From positions 91,920,501-91,984,500 of the forward strand of contig CM074858.1 of assembly GCA_037501455.1 (NCBI GenBank): a DNA stretch of 64,000 bases, read 5' to 3'. The notes under the pieces are model-generated. The model was not told where the DNA came from. It ran no database searches and worked only from the letters and a program-made list of their open reading frames with translations. Position 1 is the first letter of the stretch, and each line of letters begins with the position of its first letter. Below are positions 1 through 11,596 of this stretch, one piece after another. This DNA comes from Lantana camara (lineage: Eukaryota > Streptophyta > Magnoliopsida > Lamiales > Verbenaceae). Both the position numbers and the translations under genes were made by a program.

Positions 1-998
1 GTCATAAATGTGTCTCGCCAAAACATATCAATCATAAGTACATACCATAATTCATAAATCTTTTGAAAAGGGTTTACTCGATCAATATATACTATAAGAA
101 ATCATACCTTACCGTGTGATTCGTCATATGCTATATACGTACCTCTCCGTGTCATCCTATTCCGTAGCTAGAATGAAGACACACGGTTTGGAGCATAGCC
201 TCATTACAAAACCATTTTTAAGTTTATATACGCTCATACGCATAATTCAGAAGGATTTACTCGATAACTTCATTTGAAAATCATATATATATAATCATAA
301 GGTTTTGGCCAAAGCTTTTCACATAAGGGTTGTAGGGTTTGTTACATAGCTAAAACAAAAACCACCCTCACCTGAACCGTGATGAAACAAGGATCGAGCA
401 CCAAGTGCCTGAACGATCAAAAGCTCTCCACCCTAGAGAAAAACTGTACAAAAGACCACAAGACGTGTTCGTGAGACTCAAGACTCTAAATGAACCATAT
501 ATGACGCACGGCAATGCTCAAGCATGATATGAAGGCATAAGGATCATATTAAGTCATGAAATGTTCATGTGCATTATTAAGGCATTTAACTCATATATTC
601 AAGTCATTCACTCATTCATTCATTATCATTCAATTCATATTCCCAATCAATTTATTTCAAGAACTCAAATAGGAGCATAGAACATGTTCAAGCTCTTCCA
701 TAATGCTACCACATACTTCATATTACATAACATAGCATATATCCAAGGTTTGACAACAAGAAGAAGTCTTATGATATAGAAAATAAGTGATGCGATTCAT
801 AAGCGACATATAAACACACATAAACGGCATTAAGTAAAAGCATGCCTATAGCACATCCAAATGCCATGAAATTAAACCACAATACTCCTAACACATAGTA
901 AAACAAGTTCCTAGTTCAACACAAAAGGAGATAAAGCCATTCAAGAGGTGAAACAAATCAAAAACCGAAAAGAAAGCAACACGGACTGCGCAGGGGAA

Positions 999-1126
999 GG
1001 GACACGGGGGTGTCACCTCCCTTAGCCAAACTGAGCCACGACCGTGGCTCAGTACAGAGCTTCCCAGAAGGTGTGACACGCCCGTGTCTCACTCTTATGA
1101 GTAAATGAGACACGGGGGTGTCACGG
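999..1126. repeat. Cluster of four GC-rich palindromes in LTR 1
   Basis: Four units are visible: GGGACACGGGGGTGTCACC at 999, CTGAGCCACG-AC-CGTGGCTCAG at 1031-1052 (perfect 10-bp arms), GTGACACGCCCGTGTCTCAC at 1073-1092, and GAGACACGGGGGTGTCACGG at 1107-1126. They stand out as GC-rich in AT-rich sequence and lie downstream of the donor-like site at 2015 in the LTR's own orientation. The second unit differs from its counterpart in LTR I (23090-23107) by a paired change, which keeps the stem. Confidence 0.8.
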
Positions 1127-2437
1127 TACAGAACTTGGGGCGTTCACAGAGTTTTCCGGCAAAACTGAACTCATACCAAATCAATCCAAAAACATACCAA
1201 TTGAACTCCAAATGCTCTGAAACTTAATATACCACATATTTAGCATGTTATGAACATTTTTCATTTAGAGTGCAAAGGCTAAATCACACGTTAAGATCAT
1301 CTAATCCATGCAACAAAACTGGGTCGCCAAAAACGTACATATGAGCCCTAATGATTCCATCATGCATTGATCAAGTACTTAGGGCTTGAATTGGGATCTG
1401 AAACTTTGGGGAATGCATGCTAACATACTAAACAACTTATATACATCATATATATGCAAAATGGTACAATTTAAAGCACATTAGGATGACCAACAACTTA
1501 CCAAACACAACAGCAACAATTCTGTCAAAGATCATGCATAAGAACAGGCCATGTACTTCGGTTTTGAGGCTTCAAATGGATCCAAATACTTAAAACATGA
1601 ATGCTAACATATATAAAAATGAGTTTACATCAACTCCATGCAATTTCACACGAAATGGAGACCATTTGATCATGCAATAACACAAAATTTCACACAGCAG
1701 TTCGAAAAACAGGGGAATCAATTTGATCATCAAGTTTGGAGTTCCATATCTCATAATTTCACAAAAGGGTCAAGAGATAAAATCCTCCTAATATCATATA
1801 ATATCAGTTAGGAAAGAAATGGGTCAATAAACAAGTTCATATAATCATTTACAAGCAAGGAAATCAGCTACACAAGCAAATAGGTCACAAGAGCAAAAAT
1901 CCCTAAAAGTTCATATCAAACTCATCCCTCAAACCCTAATCAAATCTGCTCCAAAACATGATTTAAGTAGATGAAATCAAGCATAATAGAGTAGAGAAGA
2001 CATAAATATTCATACCTTAAAGATTTGGGAGAGAAAGGTGGTGGTTTGAGCTCCAAAACCACAAAAATGGCCAAGGGTTTCTCTCTTCTCCTCTTCTTCT
2101 CTCTCTCGTTTCAGTTGCAGCTGGAAAATGAGGGTTTGGTTCAGTTTTTGCAGCTTAAAGGGAAGAGAAAGGGGTTAATTCAAGGTACAAGAGTCATGGT
2201 TAAGGTATGGTTAGGTTAGGTTAAGTATAAAGGGTCCCACCATGAAGACTAGTCAACAAAAGGAGCTCTTCTTGCACGAGTTGTCCGTTACGGTTGGATT
2301 TCAGAGGTCTTAATGATTTCAAAAAGGTACGAGGCTTGTTCCATTATCTCCGAATCGTCGATACGAAGGCAACGGAGGTGTCGGAATTCAAATCCGAATT
2401 CCCGAGCTCAAGATATCACGTACGGAACCAAGGGTGC

Positions 2438-2454
2438 GCTAATTGCTCGTTAGC
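2438..2454 (-). promoter_or_regulatory. Conserved U3 dyad (LTR 1)
   Basis: On the minus strand this reads GCTAACGAGCAATTAGC, an imperfect dyad around GAGCA. The same dyad, inside a roughly 150-bp conserved U3 block, recurs in LTRs I, F, A (both copies) and C. It lies upstream of the CT-rich leader. The function is unknown; a factor-binding site is a guess from its conservation. Confidence 0.6.
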
Positions 2455-3014
2455 CCCCGATTTGGTTCCACAATCAAAATTAAATTCGTTAACGCGTCAA
2501 ATGAATCCGAAAACATAAACCGAGCACATAGACATGTTTGCAACACACATATTTACGACATATTAAATTTCTATACCAATCCGATATCATTACATATATG
2601 AACGAAGCACAAATAGAACACTCATGCGCAAGAACGAATTCATATTGTTATAAATGAATTACTAAAACTTAAATTCCATATTAAATAATTTTAAAGCCAA
2701 CTTATAGCATGTGCAAATTAATTATCGAAATTACCAAAATAGTTAAGGTAACATGAAACCTTAATTTAAGAAATTGAACCCTAAATATCAAGTTGAAATA
2801 GAATGAATTAAATTAAAATAGCAACAGTCTATAGTTTAAAAAAAATATAAACATTTATAAACAATTAATCATATAATTAAATAATTAAATCGCGCAATTT
2901 ATAAATAAATACGCCACATTATTTAAAACTGAAAAACTGGGGCGTTACAGACCCGAATCTTTTACTTTCTAATTCCTCTCGAAGTTTAGAGTCTTGTTTT
3001 CTTTTCTTATCTAA

Positions 3015-3166
3015 TCCGAATAGCCCGAAGTAACTCCAACCTCTTTAGCTTCTAAAATTCCATTCCCATCACTGTCTGAACCCTATTGGCCAAAATGCTC
3101 TTCTTCCACTCGATTCTGAAGAACTTTGATCAAAGTAGTGGTTGAAGTGTAAAATGGAGAAGACAT
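3015..3166 (-). pseudogene. Short broken reading frame with EF-hand-like loop, unrecognised
   Basis: An ATG at 3166 opens 27 codons (MSSPFYTSTTT...). A TAG at 3083-3085 follows, and then the same frame reads on for 22 codons. Residues coded by 3041-3076 are DSDGNGILEAKE, which fits the 12-residue EF-hand calcium loop pattern. A neighbouring frame just downstream reads DKKRKQDSKLREELESKRFG up to the LTR 1 border, which also looks coding. It sits where the start of gag of element F would be expected. I do not recognise the protein; the EF-hand match may be chance. Confidence 0.3.
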
Positions 3167-3430
3167 CCTAACAAATAAACATAAAAATAATGCATATCGG
3201 GTTAGAATGTCCAATGTATGTAGCACATATTCTCAATAAGGAGATGCAACATCAAGGTACGTAATTCAACAAAGAAGTACGCAACAACAATTTAACATTC
3301 GTAATATTAAAGTGCATAAAATAAGAATTTAAATAATTCAAAATAGTACATGATGCACGTGCTATGCATGCAATGAACCTGTCACCATATTAGTAGCTTT
3401 AGCACTGCATCATGGCCTCGGATTTTGATG

Positions 3431-3565
3431 TTATGAACTCCAGTCAAGATGTGTGCTTGATTTGATAATTAGTGCAGCTTTCAAATCCTCGTTTGCTTCC
3501 CAATCCTTGCTTGCTTCTTTATCTCCTCGCATGTCCCGAAGTCCTGAAAAGATGATGCAATCTGG
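3431..3565 (-). pseudogene. Coding-like fragment, unrecognised
   Basis: One minus-strand frame stays open for 44 codons to a TAA at 3431-3433. It is rich in charged residues (for example RDMRGDKEASKDWEANEDLK). There is no start codon at a convincing place and no known motif. Being inside element F, it is most likely decayed element protein, but this is inference. Confidence 0.25.
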
Positions 3566-4366
3566 ATTCTTCAACGCTCCTTGCTATCTTGGCTTTACAT
3601 CTATTTATTAGTCTATACTTGTAGTCGTATCAATTAAGCTTCCTTACTTGGTCCCATTATGAAACCACGTGACTGACAACTCTCCACTCCATGCATCCTA
3701 GTTGGAATTTCCTTTTTAATACCCTTGTATCCGGTCCCTAAGCCTATATGTCCCTTGGAACTTCCCGATTCTAACCTTCTATTTGTATACTTACTTCAAG
3801 CTCCAAAGTCTCATTGGTGATCTTTGAAAGGCTTAGTCTGGCATTAAGTGTCTTCCAAATTGAACGACAAGAAATTCCCCGCCTATCACATTGCTTCATG
3901 TATCCATTAAGTTGGTGGTTTGCATCCCCCCGATGTTCGATCATGACGTTGAGCACGGGAGATGATTCCCTTTTGAGCCGTGAAGATTCATCACCTGGCT
4001 TTCAAGTCCCGTAATTCCATAACTTCTTCATTGTTTTGGATAGAAGAAGCTTGTTGAGGAGGTTGATAATAGCTTTATTAAAATGACAGCAACCTTTAAC
4101 TAAAGATTCCACTCGAATATAGATGCATGCGGATTAGTATATGCTTATGGCACATATTTAGATCAATCAACACACATAAAATGCAAATGCAACACCTAAA
4201 GCAACAAAATTGAAAATAGATCACATAGAATAAGTAATATCCAGCAATTAGTAACAATTTAACAATGAAAGTTTAATGAAATGTACATGTTGACAAGTTT
4301 TTCCTATGCCGTACGACTTAAACTGACTCAATCGAGACACGCGAGCTCCGATTTTGCAACCTTGAG

Positions 4367-4378
4367 GCTTTGATACCA
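4367..4378 (-). other. Primer binding site of element F
   Basis: On the minus strand the site reads TGGTATCAAAGC, eight bases after the LTR end (4387). This matches the initiator Met-tRNA complement TGGTATCAGAGC except at one position. It fixes element F as a minus-strand element whose 5' LTR is 4387-7677. Confidence 0.8.
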
Positions 4379-6134
4379 CTTAAGGATGTAGCGCCCCAAA
4401 CAGAAGGCGCCACATCCCCCGCACTCAGACCCGACCCGCATATGAAATGGAAAATCCATACACGTGCTAGATCAGAGCGAACGGGGACTGACTCACTCAC
4501 TATGCTAAGCGGGAACTAAATCGAAACCAAATAAGCAAATCAAAAAGATAAATGCAAGTGCGGAAGCAAATCGTGTATTCATTTTTCAATATAAGCCATC
4601 AATGGGTTCAACTAACATAGGTACCTAGTCCCGAAACTCAAACATATACGTAAATTATAAATACAATCATAAAAAGGGTTCAGTCTATCCCTAGAAGCCT
4701 GTCTCGATCATTAACATAAAATTAATACAATTCAAGGTAATATGATCAATTACAATATGCTATGGTGTGACTCGGACTAAACCACAAGACTCGACAGACT
4801 CGAACTCCCGCCTAGCACTCCAAACCTGCAAAAGAACTGAACCAAATCCGGATTCAGTCTATAGGAGACTCGTGGGTATAAAACAGTGTTTAATAGAATA
4901 AATAGTGCAGAATTAAACACCCTCACATGCAAGTCATAATCACGTGTGAGGTTTTGAAATAATTTCCCAAGTAGGTGAAAACAAGGAAAACAACGCTCGG
5001 GATTACAACAGTCAATTTCATTCATTCATTACAATCATGTGGTTGATACGGGAGCCCGACGAGAGGCGAATTCTCCAACCTTCACCTCGTGTGTGCATTT
5101 ATTCATTTAGTCTTTCATTAGTGATCATACAATCATTCAGTCAGTCACAATCATTCATTCATTCAATCATTATCATTCATTCATGCATTAAGAATTACAC
5201 CTTTTTCCTCCGGGTGGTGAACGTATCATTTTGGGTTGAAGTGTACCTTCCCGCCCAACGATATTATCCTCACTAGACAGGTTTCGTTCCTCCTTGCCGT
5301 GTCCTGACCCAAGAGAACACGTCCACACATTCATTAACCAATGGGTTAGATGAATTCTTCAATTAGCACTCAGCCTCCTTTCCTCGCTAATCTCCTAGCG
5401 AGTTCTGGATTCTGTGATTTTGGTGGAACTAGCACACGGGATCCCCGTCAACCCTTGCTTCCCCGGTTTGCCACGTGCACCAAGTCCCAGGGCCCTCATT
5501 ACTTGCAATCAATCATTACTCGCCAAAACATTAGGTGGGTTATTCAATAAAGAAAAGGGCTTTACATTTAAATTCATTGACTCTTCAAAGACTCGATATA
5601 TATATTAAACTTTCCACATTGAGAATATATCGGGTCATTTAACTAATAGAAGAGAAACCCACCTGTTACACCTTACCGAATGGTACCAAGAAGAAAAGAA
5701 AATACTTGAGGTGTCCTATGAACCCGGTATCTCTGCCCTGGAGAAAACTATACAAAGGACAATGTAACGTGCTCGTGAGACTCAAGACTCCAAATGGACC
5801 ATATATGACGCACGTCATGCCATGAACATGATATGAGATGCATAAGAAGTAAAAATGGTGTCATGAAAACGTTCGTGTGCACGATTAATGCCTTTAAGGT
5901 ATATAAACAAGCAATTGATTCATTATAAGTAGCGTTCAAATTCATTCAAGTTCATAACTTCACATTTCATATCAAATCAACCCAAGAATTTCATATAACG
6001 ATCATATCACGTACTATATCATGTTTACAATTAGAGAATAGACATGTAAAGACATTCAAGTCATGATCGGGAATTAAATAAGACGGAATAGATAACAATT
6101 TAGTTCTATAATTGAATAAATTACACAATACTTA

Positions 6135-6141
<7 letters not shown>

Positions 6142-6213
<72 letters not shown>
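6142..6213. repeat. (AT)n(GT)n microsatellite in LTR F
   Basis: A pure AT dinucleotide run passes directly into a GT run of about 20 units. Apparent reading frames across it (His-Thr and Ile-Tyr repeats) are artefacts of the repeat. Confidence 0.97.
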
Positions 6214-6216
<3 letters not shown>

Positions 6217-6309
6217 AACATGCATGCAATGACAATAATTAAATTAAATAAAACAATGCACAAAACACCAAACAAGGAAAATAACACATAAAGTTGCTGC
6301 TGTTCGTGA

Positions 6310-6420
6310 AGCACTGCACGACCGCGCATCAATTTTTCCCCCAAAAATCGACTTTCACCATGCGGCCGCGCACGGTTCATGTAGAAAAACCGCACGGCCG
6401 CCCGTCTGTTCCCCTGCACA
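6310..6420. repeat. GC-rich motif cluster in LTR F
   Basis: Three related units are seen: GCACGACCGCGCA, TGCGGCCGCGCACGG and CCGCACGGCCGCCCG. The central one contains the short palindrome TGCG-GCCG-CGCA. The cluster lies about 450 bases downstream of the donor-like site at 6870, the place where other LTRs here have their palindromes, but the symmetry is weaker. Confidence 0.55.
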
Positions 6421-7271
6421 CGAACAGCAGCTGCAACTTTGGTAAAAACGGAGCAACAACATTCCAATCTCCATCCAACAACATACCAACATGATCAGGT
6501 AAGAAAGAGCAGCAATTATGCATCAAAACCGTTCCATAACAACAGTCAAACATGTATCAAAGAAATTAAACGTGAGCAAATAGAAGCAAGTGATCATTTC
6601 ATCCATTTTCTTCCAAATCTCATTGATGGCATCTCATTAAATCTTCAAATATCAAAAAATACATGTCTATAAATGCAATAAGGAAGTTAAGGTGATCAGT
6701 TTCATGCTTTAAAACAACCGAAAGCATCAAGAAATTCATGAGATCAAGAAATCAAATTATAACCTAACTATTCATTCATCTCCTCCAAACTCCATGAACA
6801 CTTGCTCAAAATTAGGGATGCATGGATCAAAATGGCCAAAAATGAATGTATATTACAATCCTAAACTCACCTCTTGGTTGAAGGTTGGAGGAGATTTGAG
6901 CTCAAAATCTTCGAGGTTTGCAAAGTGACGAGAATGGGACTGGAAATCTGATGTTTGGATGAGTTTTTCTCCCTTGGTTTGAGTGTGGTTCGGTTTGGGG
7001 TTGTTAGGGGCTGATAGAGGGTTAACTTAGGTTTACAAAAAGTCCAACCATGATTAATTTGGTTAAGTATGCTGAGATTTATGATTAAAATGGTAAAGTG
7101 TGGCAGTTTTGTGGGCGATTCATTTTTTGATTGAATTTCGGGGGTCCAAATAGGCTTACAAAAATATGAGGCTAGGTTCATTAGACCCGAATCGTCGATA
7201 CGAGTCCAACGAAGTTGACAGAACTTGATTCCAAGTTCCCGAGCTCAAGATATCACATACGGAACCAGGGT

Positions 7272-7290
7272 GCATTAATTGTCCGTTAGC
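7272..7290 (-). promoter_or_regulatory. Conserved U3 dyad (LTR F, diverged)
   Basis: On the minus strand it reads GCTAACGGACAATTAATGC, the most diverged of the six copies of this dyad. The surrounding block (about 7180-7320) aligns well with LTRs 1, I, A and C, with the shared wording around the CCGAATCGTCGATACG motif. Confidence 0.5.
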
Positions 7291-7677
7291 CCCCGATTTG
7301 GTTCCACAACTCAAAATAAATTTGTTACCACTCCAATCAAGATCGAAAACATGAAACAATCATATGAACATGTTCATAACACATGAATCTACAACATACT
7401 AAATTTTCACATAATTCCGAATTCAACTCATAGAAACGACCCACAACATGTCACACTTGCACATATAGTTCATGAATTCAATTAAATTCAAATTCAAATA
7501 ATTCAAATAATTATAAAATAAAACAAAACAATTATAACGTAATAAAATAAAATAAAATAAAAAGAAATAATAACAATTAATTATAAAATTAAATATATAA
7601 AGTACTTATAAACAATTAATTCGTGTAAATTGGTAACACATACATCACCTGTACGACTGAAAAGTTGGGGCATTACA

Positions 7678-9081
7678 TGTAGTGTGTGAATCGAACGAAA
7701 CAATGTACAACGACTAGAATGACAAATTCACAATTTCCTCCCAAGTTCTAATCATTAACTTTGGAATACATTGTTCGCACCTATCTCCACAAATGGAATT
7801 AATTCAAGACTTAGGATCGGTAGATCTTTCGAACTTGTAATGTAGGCTTTAGGTAAGGTTATGGAAATTTGGATTTAGTGACTACTCACGAGGCTTACAT
7901 CATTTAATCTCTAAATTCCAGGCACTTTCTTTTGCCATCAAACACATTCCCCCCACACTTGGACATTTATATCCCGTACTTTCAATTTCACACTTTACAT
8001 CATTTTTTTCTTTTCTTTCTTCTTTTGCTCTTTCTTCTCTCTTTTTTTTTTTTTCATATCTTTTCTTTTTCACAACTTCACTCATTCATTTTCTTTCTAT
8101 ACATAAATCTCTCAAATTCGATCTTAAGAACAATCAAAAGGGGTCAAAAGATAGACATTCATTAAAAAAAAATCAAACGAACAAGCCTTGGTGTAAAATA
8201 AATTATCAAGGTGGTTTATTTTGTCGTGCATTAGGCTTGTAATGTGGCTACAAAATTCTTTGCACAACAATTAGGCTCAGTGGGGTCAATAAGATTACGC
8301 TATTTTGTGAAAAAGGCTAAAAAGAAAAGCTTATAATCCTCCGACAACGAATGCTTACTTCACTTCCTTAATCTTTCTTTAACTCAAAATTTCGCCTCAA
8401 TAGGACTAAAATGCATCCTAATAAAATCTTAGACTTATTCGAAAATCATCAATTCATCTTTCTAAGCAAATTACTTTATCACGTTCAAAAGTGCTCAAAA
8501 TATAAGGGCATACTAACGCACTAAATCATCAAATCTCTTGCAAATTTTCCTCAATTCAAAAAGCCTAACTCATTCTAGCAAAAGCTCAACAATCAAAATT
8601 CAAAGAAAAAGTTCAAAACGAAGGAAAGTTTTCAAAATTTCTCAATTCTTAACAATCTACAAATTTAACAAAACATCTACTCGTGCAAATATTCAACTAA
8701 ACCCAATATCAAGACCATATCACACATGTAATTCCTCCCCACACTTAATCTTTGCAATGTCCTCATGCAAAATAAAGAGTTAAAGGTCAAGAAAACTCCC
8801 TTGTCAATAGAAGACCAGGCAACGTGCTAGCAAAGCACCCAAAACCTGCGATGAGTGACTAGAAAACACGGATCAAGTGCAAAAACAATTGACAATCAAC
8901 ATGCATTCTACAAATATCACACAAGTCACAAATGCACGTAATGAAAGGGCACATTGCATTAAAGGTAAGCGAGTTTAGACAAAGCAAAGAAAAATAGTAG
9001 CAAGAGTATCAAAAGTATTCGAGAATAGCAATACAGATCCAAATAGCAAATAAAGGAATAATAGAATCAAAGGCAACAAGA
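7678..9081 (-). mobile_element. 3' end of Athila copy 1 (non-coding)
   Basis: No coding frame is visible. Two minus-strand purine tracts, near 7947-7962 (AAGTGTGGGGGGAA) and 8733-8746 (AAGTGTGGGGAGGA), resemble the AGTGTGGGG polypurine tracts of Athila-type elements. If the first is real, an Athila 3' LTR would begin near 7946 and be cut by element F at 7677. A long CT-rich run lies at about 8000-8060. Placement is by context and these tracts. Confidence 0.5.
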
Positions 9082-10368
9082 TCACTGATCAGGAGGGCGC
9101 TTTGGGCCTCGGAAATAACCATCCAAGCGATGATGGAGGCCCCGAAACTGCTCATCAACATGAATTGTCCACGTGTCAAACCTCTGATCTACATGAGCTC
9201 GAAACTCCCCCATCTCCTGCCTCCACTCGGTCATCCCGATCTCAAGTCTCACCAACTGAGCATTGGAGTCTGCCAGATGCAATCTCATTATTGCTACACT
9301 GATATTCAGAGCACGTACTAACATAGGTTCATCACCCTCCTGCGGAGGGACCGGCCTTGGAGCATCATTCCCGCGCTCAGGCGAATCAGGTATCTCATCA
9401 ATAGATGTCTTAAGCTCATCAGACACCTCATCATAGGTAGCAAAGCCCCAAGTATACATCTGCATGAACCTGTCTCGCGCCCTCTTCGGCGACCACGGTA
9501 GCAACCTTCCTTTTAGAGGCCTCTCTTGCCACTCTGTAACCAATCCCATGTGCTTCCAATTGGTTTCATCTAGAAGCGGATACATAGTCAGTGGCTCCGC
9601 CTTTACGGGGCTCCATCCCATGCCTTTTACAATCATGGTTACATAAGCCCCGTGGCCTATTGCACCTGTGGCTTTGTTGGCTACAACAAACATTCTTTCA
9701 ATCAAATCCCACGTAGCATTGAACTTCCTCCCTTCCTTCATCATCCACATGATACCTAACTCTGTAGCTGTAGCTTGTATGTTTCCCTCACTCTCATTCC
9801 TAGCACAGAAGCTACAGCTCAAGATCTTGTACACGATCCTCTAAACCACACTATCTAATTAGGTAGCCTTTTTGCTGTGCACGTGATAGTTAGGAGTGCC
9901 GGGCTTCAATGGGAAGGACCTCCAAATGCCTTCTCTTACCTCTGGGCTCCAAGTAGGGAGTCGAAAAGTATACGACCATGTACCATCCAACGCAAAGGAT
10001 AGAGGCTCATTCAATCCGGGTTCCCAGTTCATAGTGGTGAAGAAGTTGGCAGTGAGTTCAGGATAGGTGTACTCATCTTCCTCCAAAAACCTTAACCAAC
10101 CGATATTGTTGAACAATTGCTCAATCTCTTCCTATACCCCGATTTATACTAGTGCATCTCATTTAAAGAACCTTGTGGGAAAGATAGTATGGGATAGGGT
10201 CCGATCAGAGGGATTTCCCACACCTTCTGCAACCACATTCCTAGTCTCACTTTGGGTCCGAGCCCTAGCGGTTCCTGAACTTGATGCTCCATCAGTGCGA
10301 GCACGCTTCGAACGTACTATATTACCTGAAATATAGCAAAGTACCAAGACAAAGCACACAAATATCAA
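9082..10368 (-). pseudogene. Athila-type extra ORF (ATHILA ORF-1-like), broken
   Basis: On the minus strand three consecutive pieces read as one protein: 10368-10159 (basic, Ser/Arg-rich start), 10116-9859 (WLRFLEEDEYTYPELTANFF) and 9834-9082 (NESEGNIQATATELGIMWMM, then a hydrophilic tail). The middle pattern, a Trp/Phe/Leu-rich start, a YPEL motif, then EG...TELG and an ERM...AN..TG..GHGAYVTMI stretch, resembles the ATHILA ORF-1/putative plant transposon protein families, found in Athila-type elements outside gag-pol. The function of that protein is unknown. Stops between the pieces show it is dead. No signal peptide or clear membrane span is seen, so I do not call it an envelope protein. 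Confidence 0.55.
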
Positions 10369-11596
10369 TCAAAGTTCATTTAGGCAAAATACCCAACACT
10401 TTATGGGCACAAAAATAGGGGTAAGAGTTTTAGCTAAAATTCTTCCATCTACCCAAATCAAAACAACACTACCCTACATTGTCACAATTATAGTTGAAAA
10501 TCACCCGCATTCTACTCCAATTTTCGGACTTAATAACCAATGTATAACTAGAAATTAGGGCATTCTCGAATTCAACCAAAATCATCTAGACTTCAAACCA
10601 ATTCTGCAACCCTAATTCTAATAAGCAAACTTTCCCCAAATTTAACAATTCCAATTGAAAATTTGTCCAAAATTTCCAAGTTCTCATTCTAGGGTCAAAT
10701 TCCAAATTGAAAGAAGTTATCCAAGTTCTACTCAAAGAGGAAGATAACCAACCAAGGAGGAGGGAATGAGAGAATGTGCGTGTGTGGTGAGGTGGCGGCG
10801 CTGAGAGACTAACGACGACGACGGCTGCTTGTGGTGGTGCATGTTGGTGGTTTGTGGAGAACTGCTGCTGCTTCTCTTCTCGTGCGTATGTGTGATTGCA
10901 TTTTGGGGGAGGGAGACTTAGGTTTTAAAATTGGAATATTAGGCCCTAAAAATGTGTTATTAAAACCTCAGATTTTCAGTGATTTTGGCCTGTAACGGGC
11001 TTTACCAAATTTTAGCTACGTAGGAGTAACGCCATGTCCTAAGCCCCTGTATTGATTAACGGGCGTTACAGTGAATTGCCTGCGAAAGTGTAATGCCCGT
11101 TACCTACTCTACCCATGCTTCCTGACTCCATTAACGGGCGTTATCATGAAATACTAAGAATGGTGTAACGCCCGTTACAACTAAACTCGCCCAAAAACTC
11201 AATTTGAACACAAACACAATTCGGATGGTGCTTAATCAGTTAATTAACACAAATTGACTCAGAAAAATCAATCAAACCATAGTGCACCAATCTCGAAAAC
11301 ATATAAACATCTCAAACACAATTTGTAATAAATAACATCAATTCATTCTCTACACATGCAAATCAAACTCATGCATACACAAAACTACAATAAATAAATG
11401 GACCTCAACATTGACACTTTAGCTCAAGTCACGGTCCTTGCAACTACTCTAACTCAAACTCCAACAATACCTCAAATACCCTGCAAAACGAGAGAGAGAA
11501 CAAAAATGAACACGAGAATAACAAGAGGGAACGAAAAGAAAAGAAAAGAAATGAAAGAAAAGAAAAGAAGAAGTAGTTCTAAGTTATAGTCATTAG
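10369..11596 (-). other. Non-coding Athila segment with leader-like tract
   Basis: This separates the RNase H end (minus strand, 11597) from the extra ORF. The integrase expected here is absent. On the minus strand there is a palindrome cluster (11179-10991) and then a CT-rich, leader-like tract (about 10900-10740) just upstream of the extra ORF, which could mark a transcript start. The remainder is AT-rich with no recognisable motif. The break near 11600 may be a deletion joint or an element end. Confidence 0.5.
10991..11179. repeat. TAACGGGCGTTA palindrome cluster
   Basis: Five units: TGTAACGGGCTTTACC (10991), TTAACGGGCGTTACA (11056-11070), GTAATGCCCGTTACC (11090), TTAACGGGCGTTATC (11131), and TGTAACG-CC-CGTTACA (11164-11179, perfect 7-bp arms). 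The half-sites TGTAACGCCC and GGGCGTTACA are nearly the terminal sequences of the Gypsy LTRs in this window. Confidence 0.75.

Larger units (their letters stand above)
1..2949 (-). mobile_element. Gypsy LTR, cut by window start (same family as LTR I)
   Basis: The right edge ends GGGGCGTTACA, so on the minus strand the LTR starts TGTAACGCCCC. From base 1 it follows the sequence of LTR I from about 22178 to 24942, including the U3 block near 2345-2475 and the palindrome cluster at 999-1126. On the minus strand the order is U3, a CT-rich leader (about 2120-2020), a splice-donor-like AAG|GT at 2015, then the palindromes. The terminal part of the LTR lies outside the window, so solo LTR versus full element cannot be decided. 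No polypurine tract is obvious to its right, and it appears to interrupt the internal region of element F. Confidence 0.85.
2950..4386 (-). mobile_element. Remnant of internal region of element F
   Basis: This lies between the primer binding site of element F (4367-4378, minus strand) and LTR 1. No gag, protease or reverse transcriptase motif is recognisable. Two short coding-like tracts exist on the minus strand (3083-3166 with its continuation to 3015, and 3431-3565). The rest looks like leader-type AT-rich sequence. LTR 1 probably inserted here, because the usual 3' LTR of F is not found. Confidence 0.5.
4387..7677 (-). mobile_element. 5' LTR of Gypsy element F
   Basis: The LTR is 3291 bp. 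On the minus strand it starts TGTAATGCCCC (right end, 7677) and ends GGGGCGCTACA (left end, 4387), followed by the primer binding site. It contains the shared U3 dyad (7272-7290), a donor-like AGAG|GTGAGT at 6870, a GC-rich motif cluster near 6310-6420, an AT/GT microsatellite, and the shared terminal block with GTGCGGGGGATGTGG near its end. It is clearly related to, but much diverged from, LTR 1, so the two are not the LTR pair of one insertion. It abuts Athila copy 1 at 7678. Confidence 0.85.

Noticed and set aside
999..1126. CRISPR-like array
   Set aside because: Units are imperfect palindromes with irregular gaps in a plant LTR; there are no constant repeats, uniform spacers or cas genes.
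3015..3166. Calmodulin-like host gene
   Set aside because: Only one 12-residue loop is present, with a stop before it, and it is inside a retroelement.
6132..6467. 111-codon minus-strand frame with His-Thr and Ile-Tyr runs
   Set aside because: It is a translation of the AT/GT microsatellite and lies in non-coding LTR.
1..7677. LTR 1 and LTR F as the two LTRs of one element
   Set aside because: They share the U3 block and layout but are far too diverged, with different palindrome motifs. LTR 1 matches solo LTR I much better.
9082..10368. Host gene or retroviral envelope gene
   Set aside because: It lies in an Athila remnant, matches the style of ATHILA ORF-1-like proteins, has stops, and shows no clear signal peptide or membrane span.
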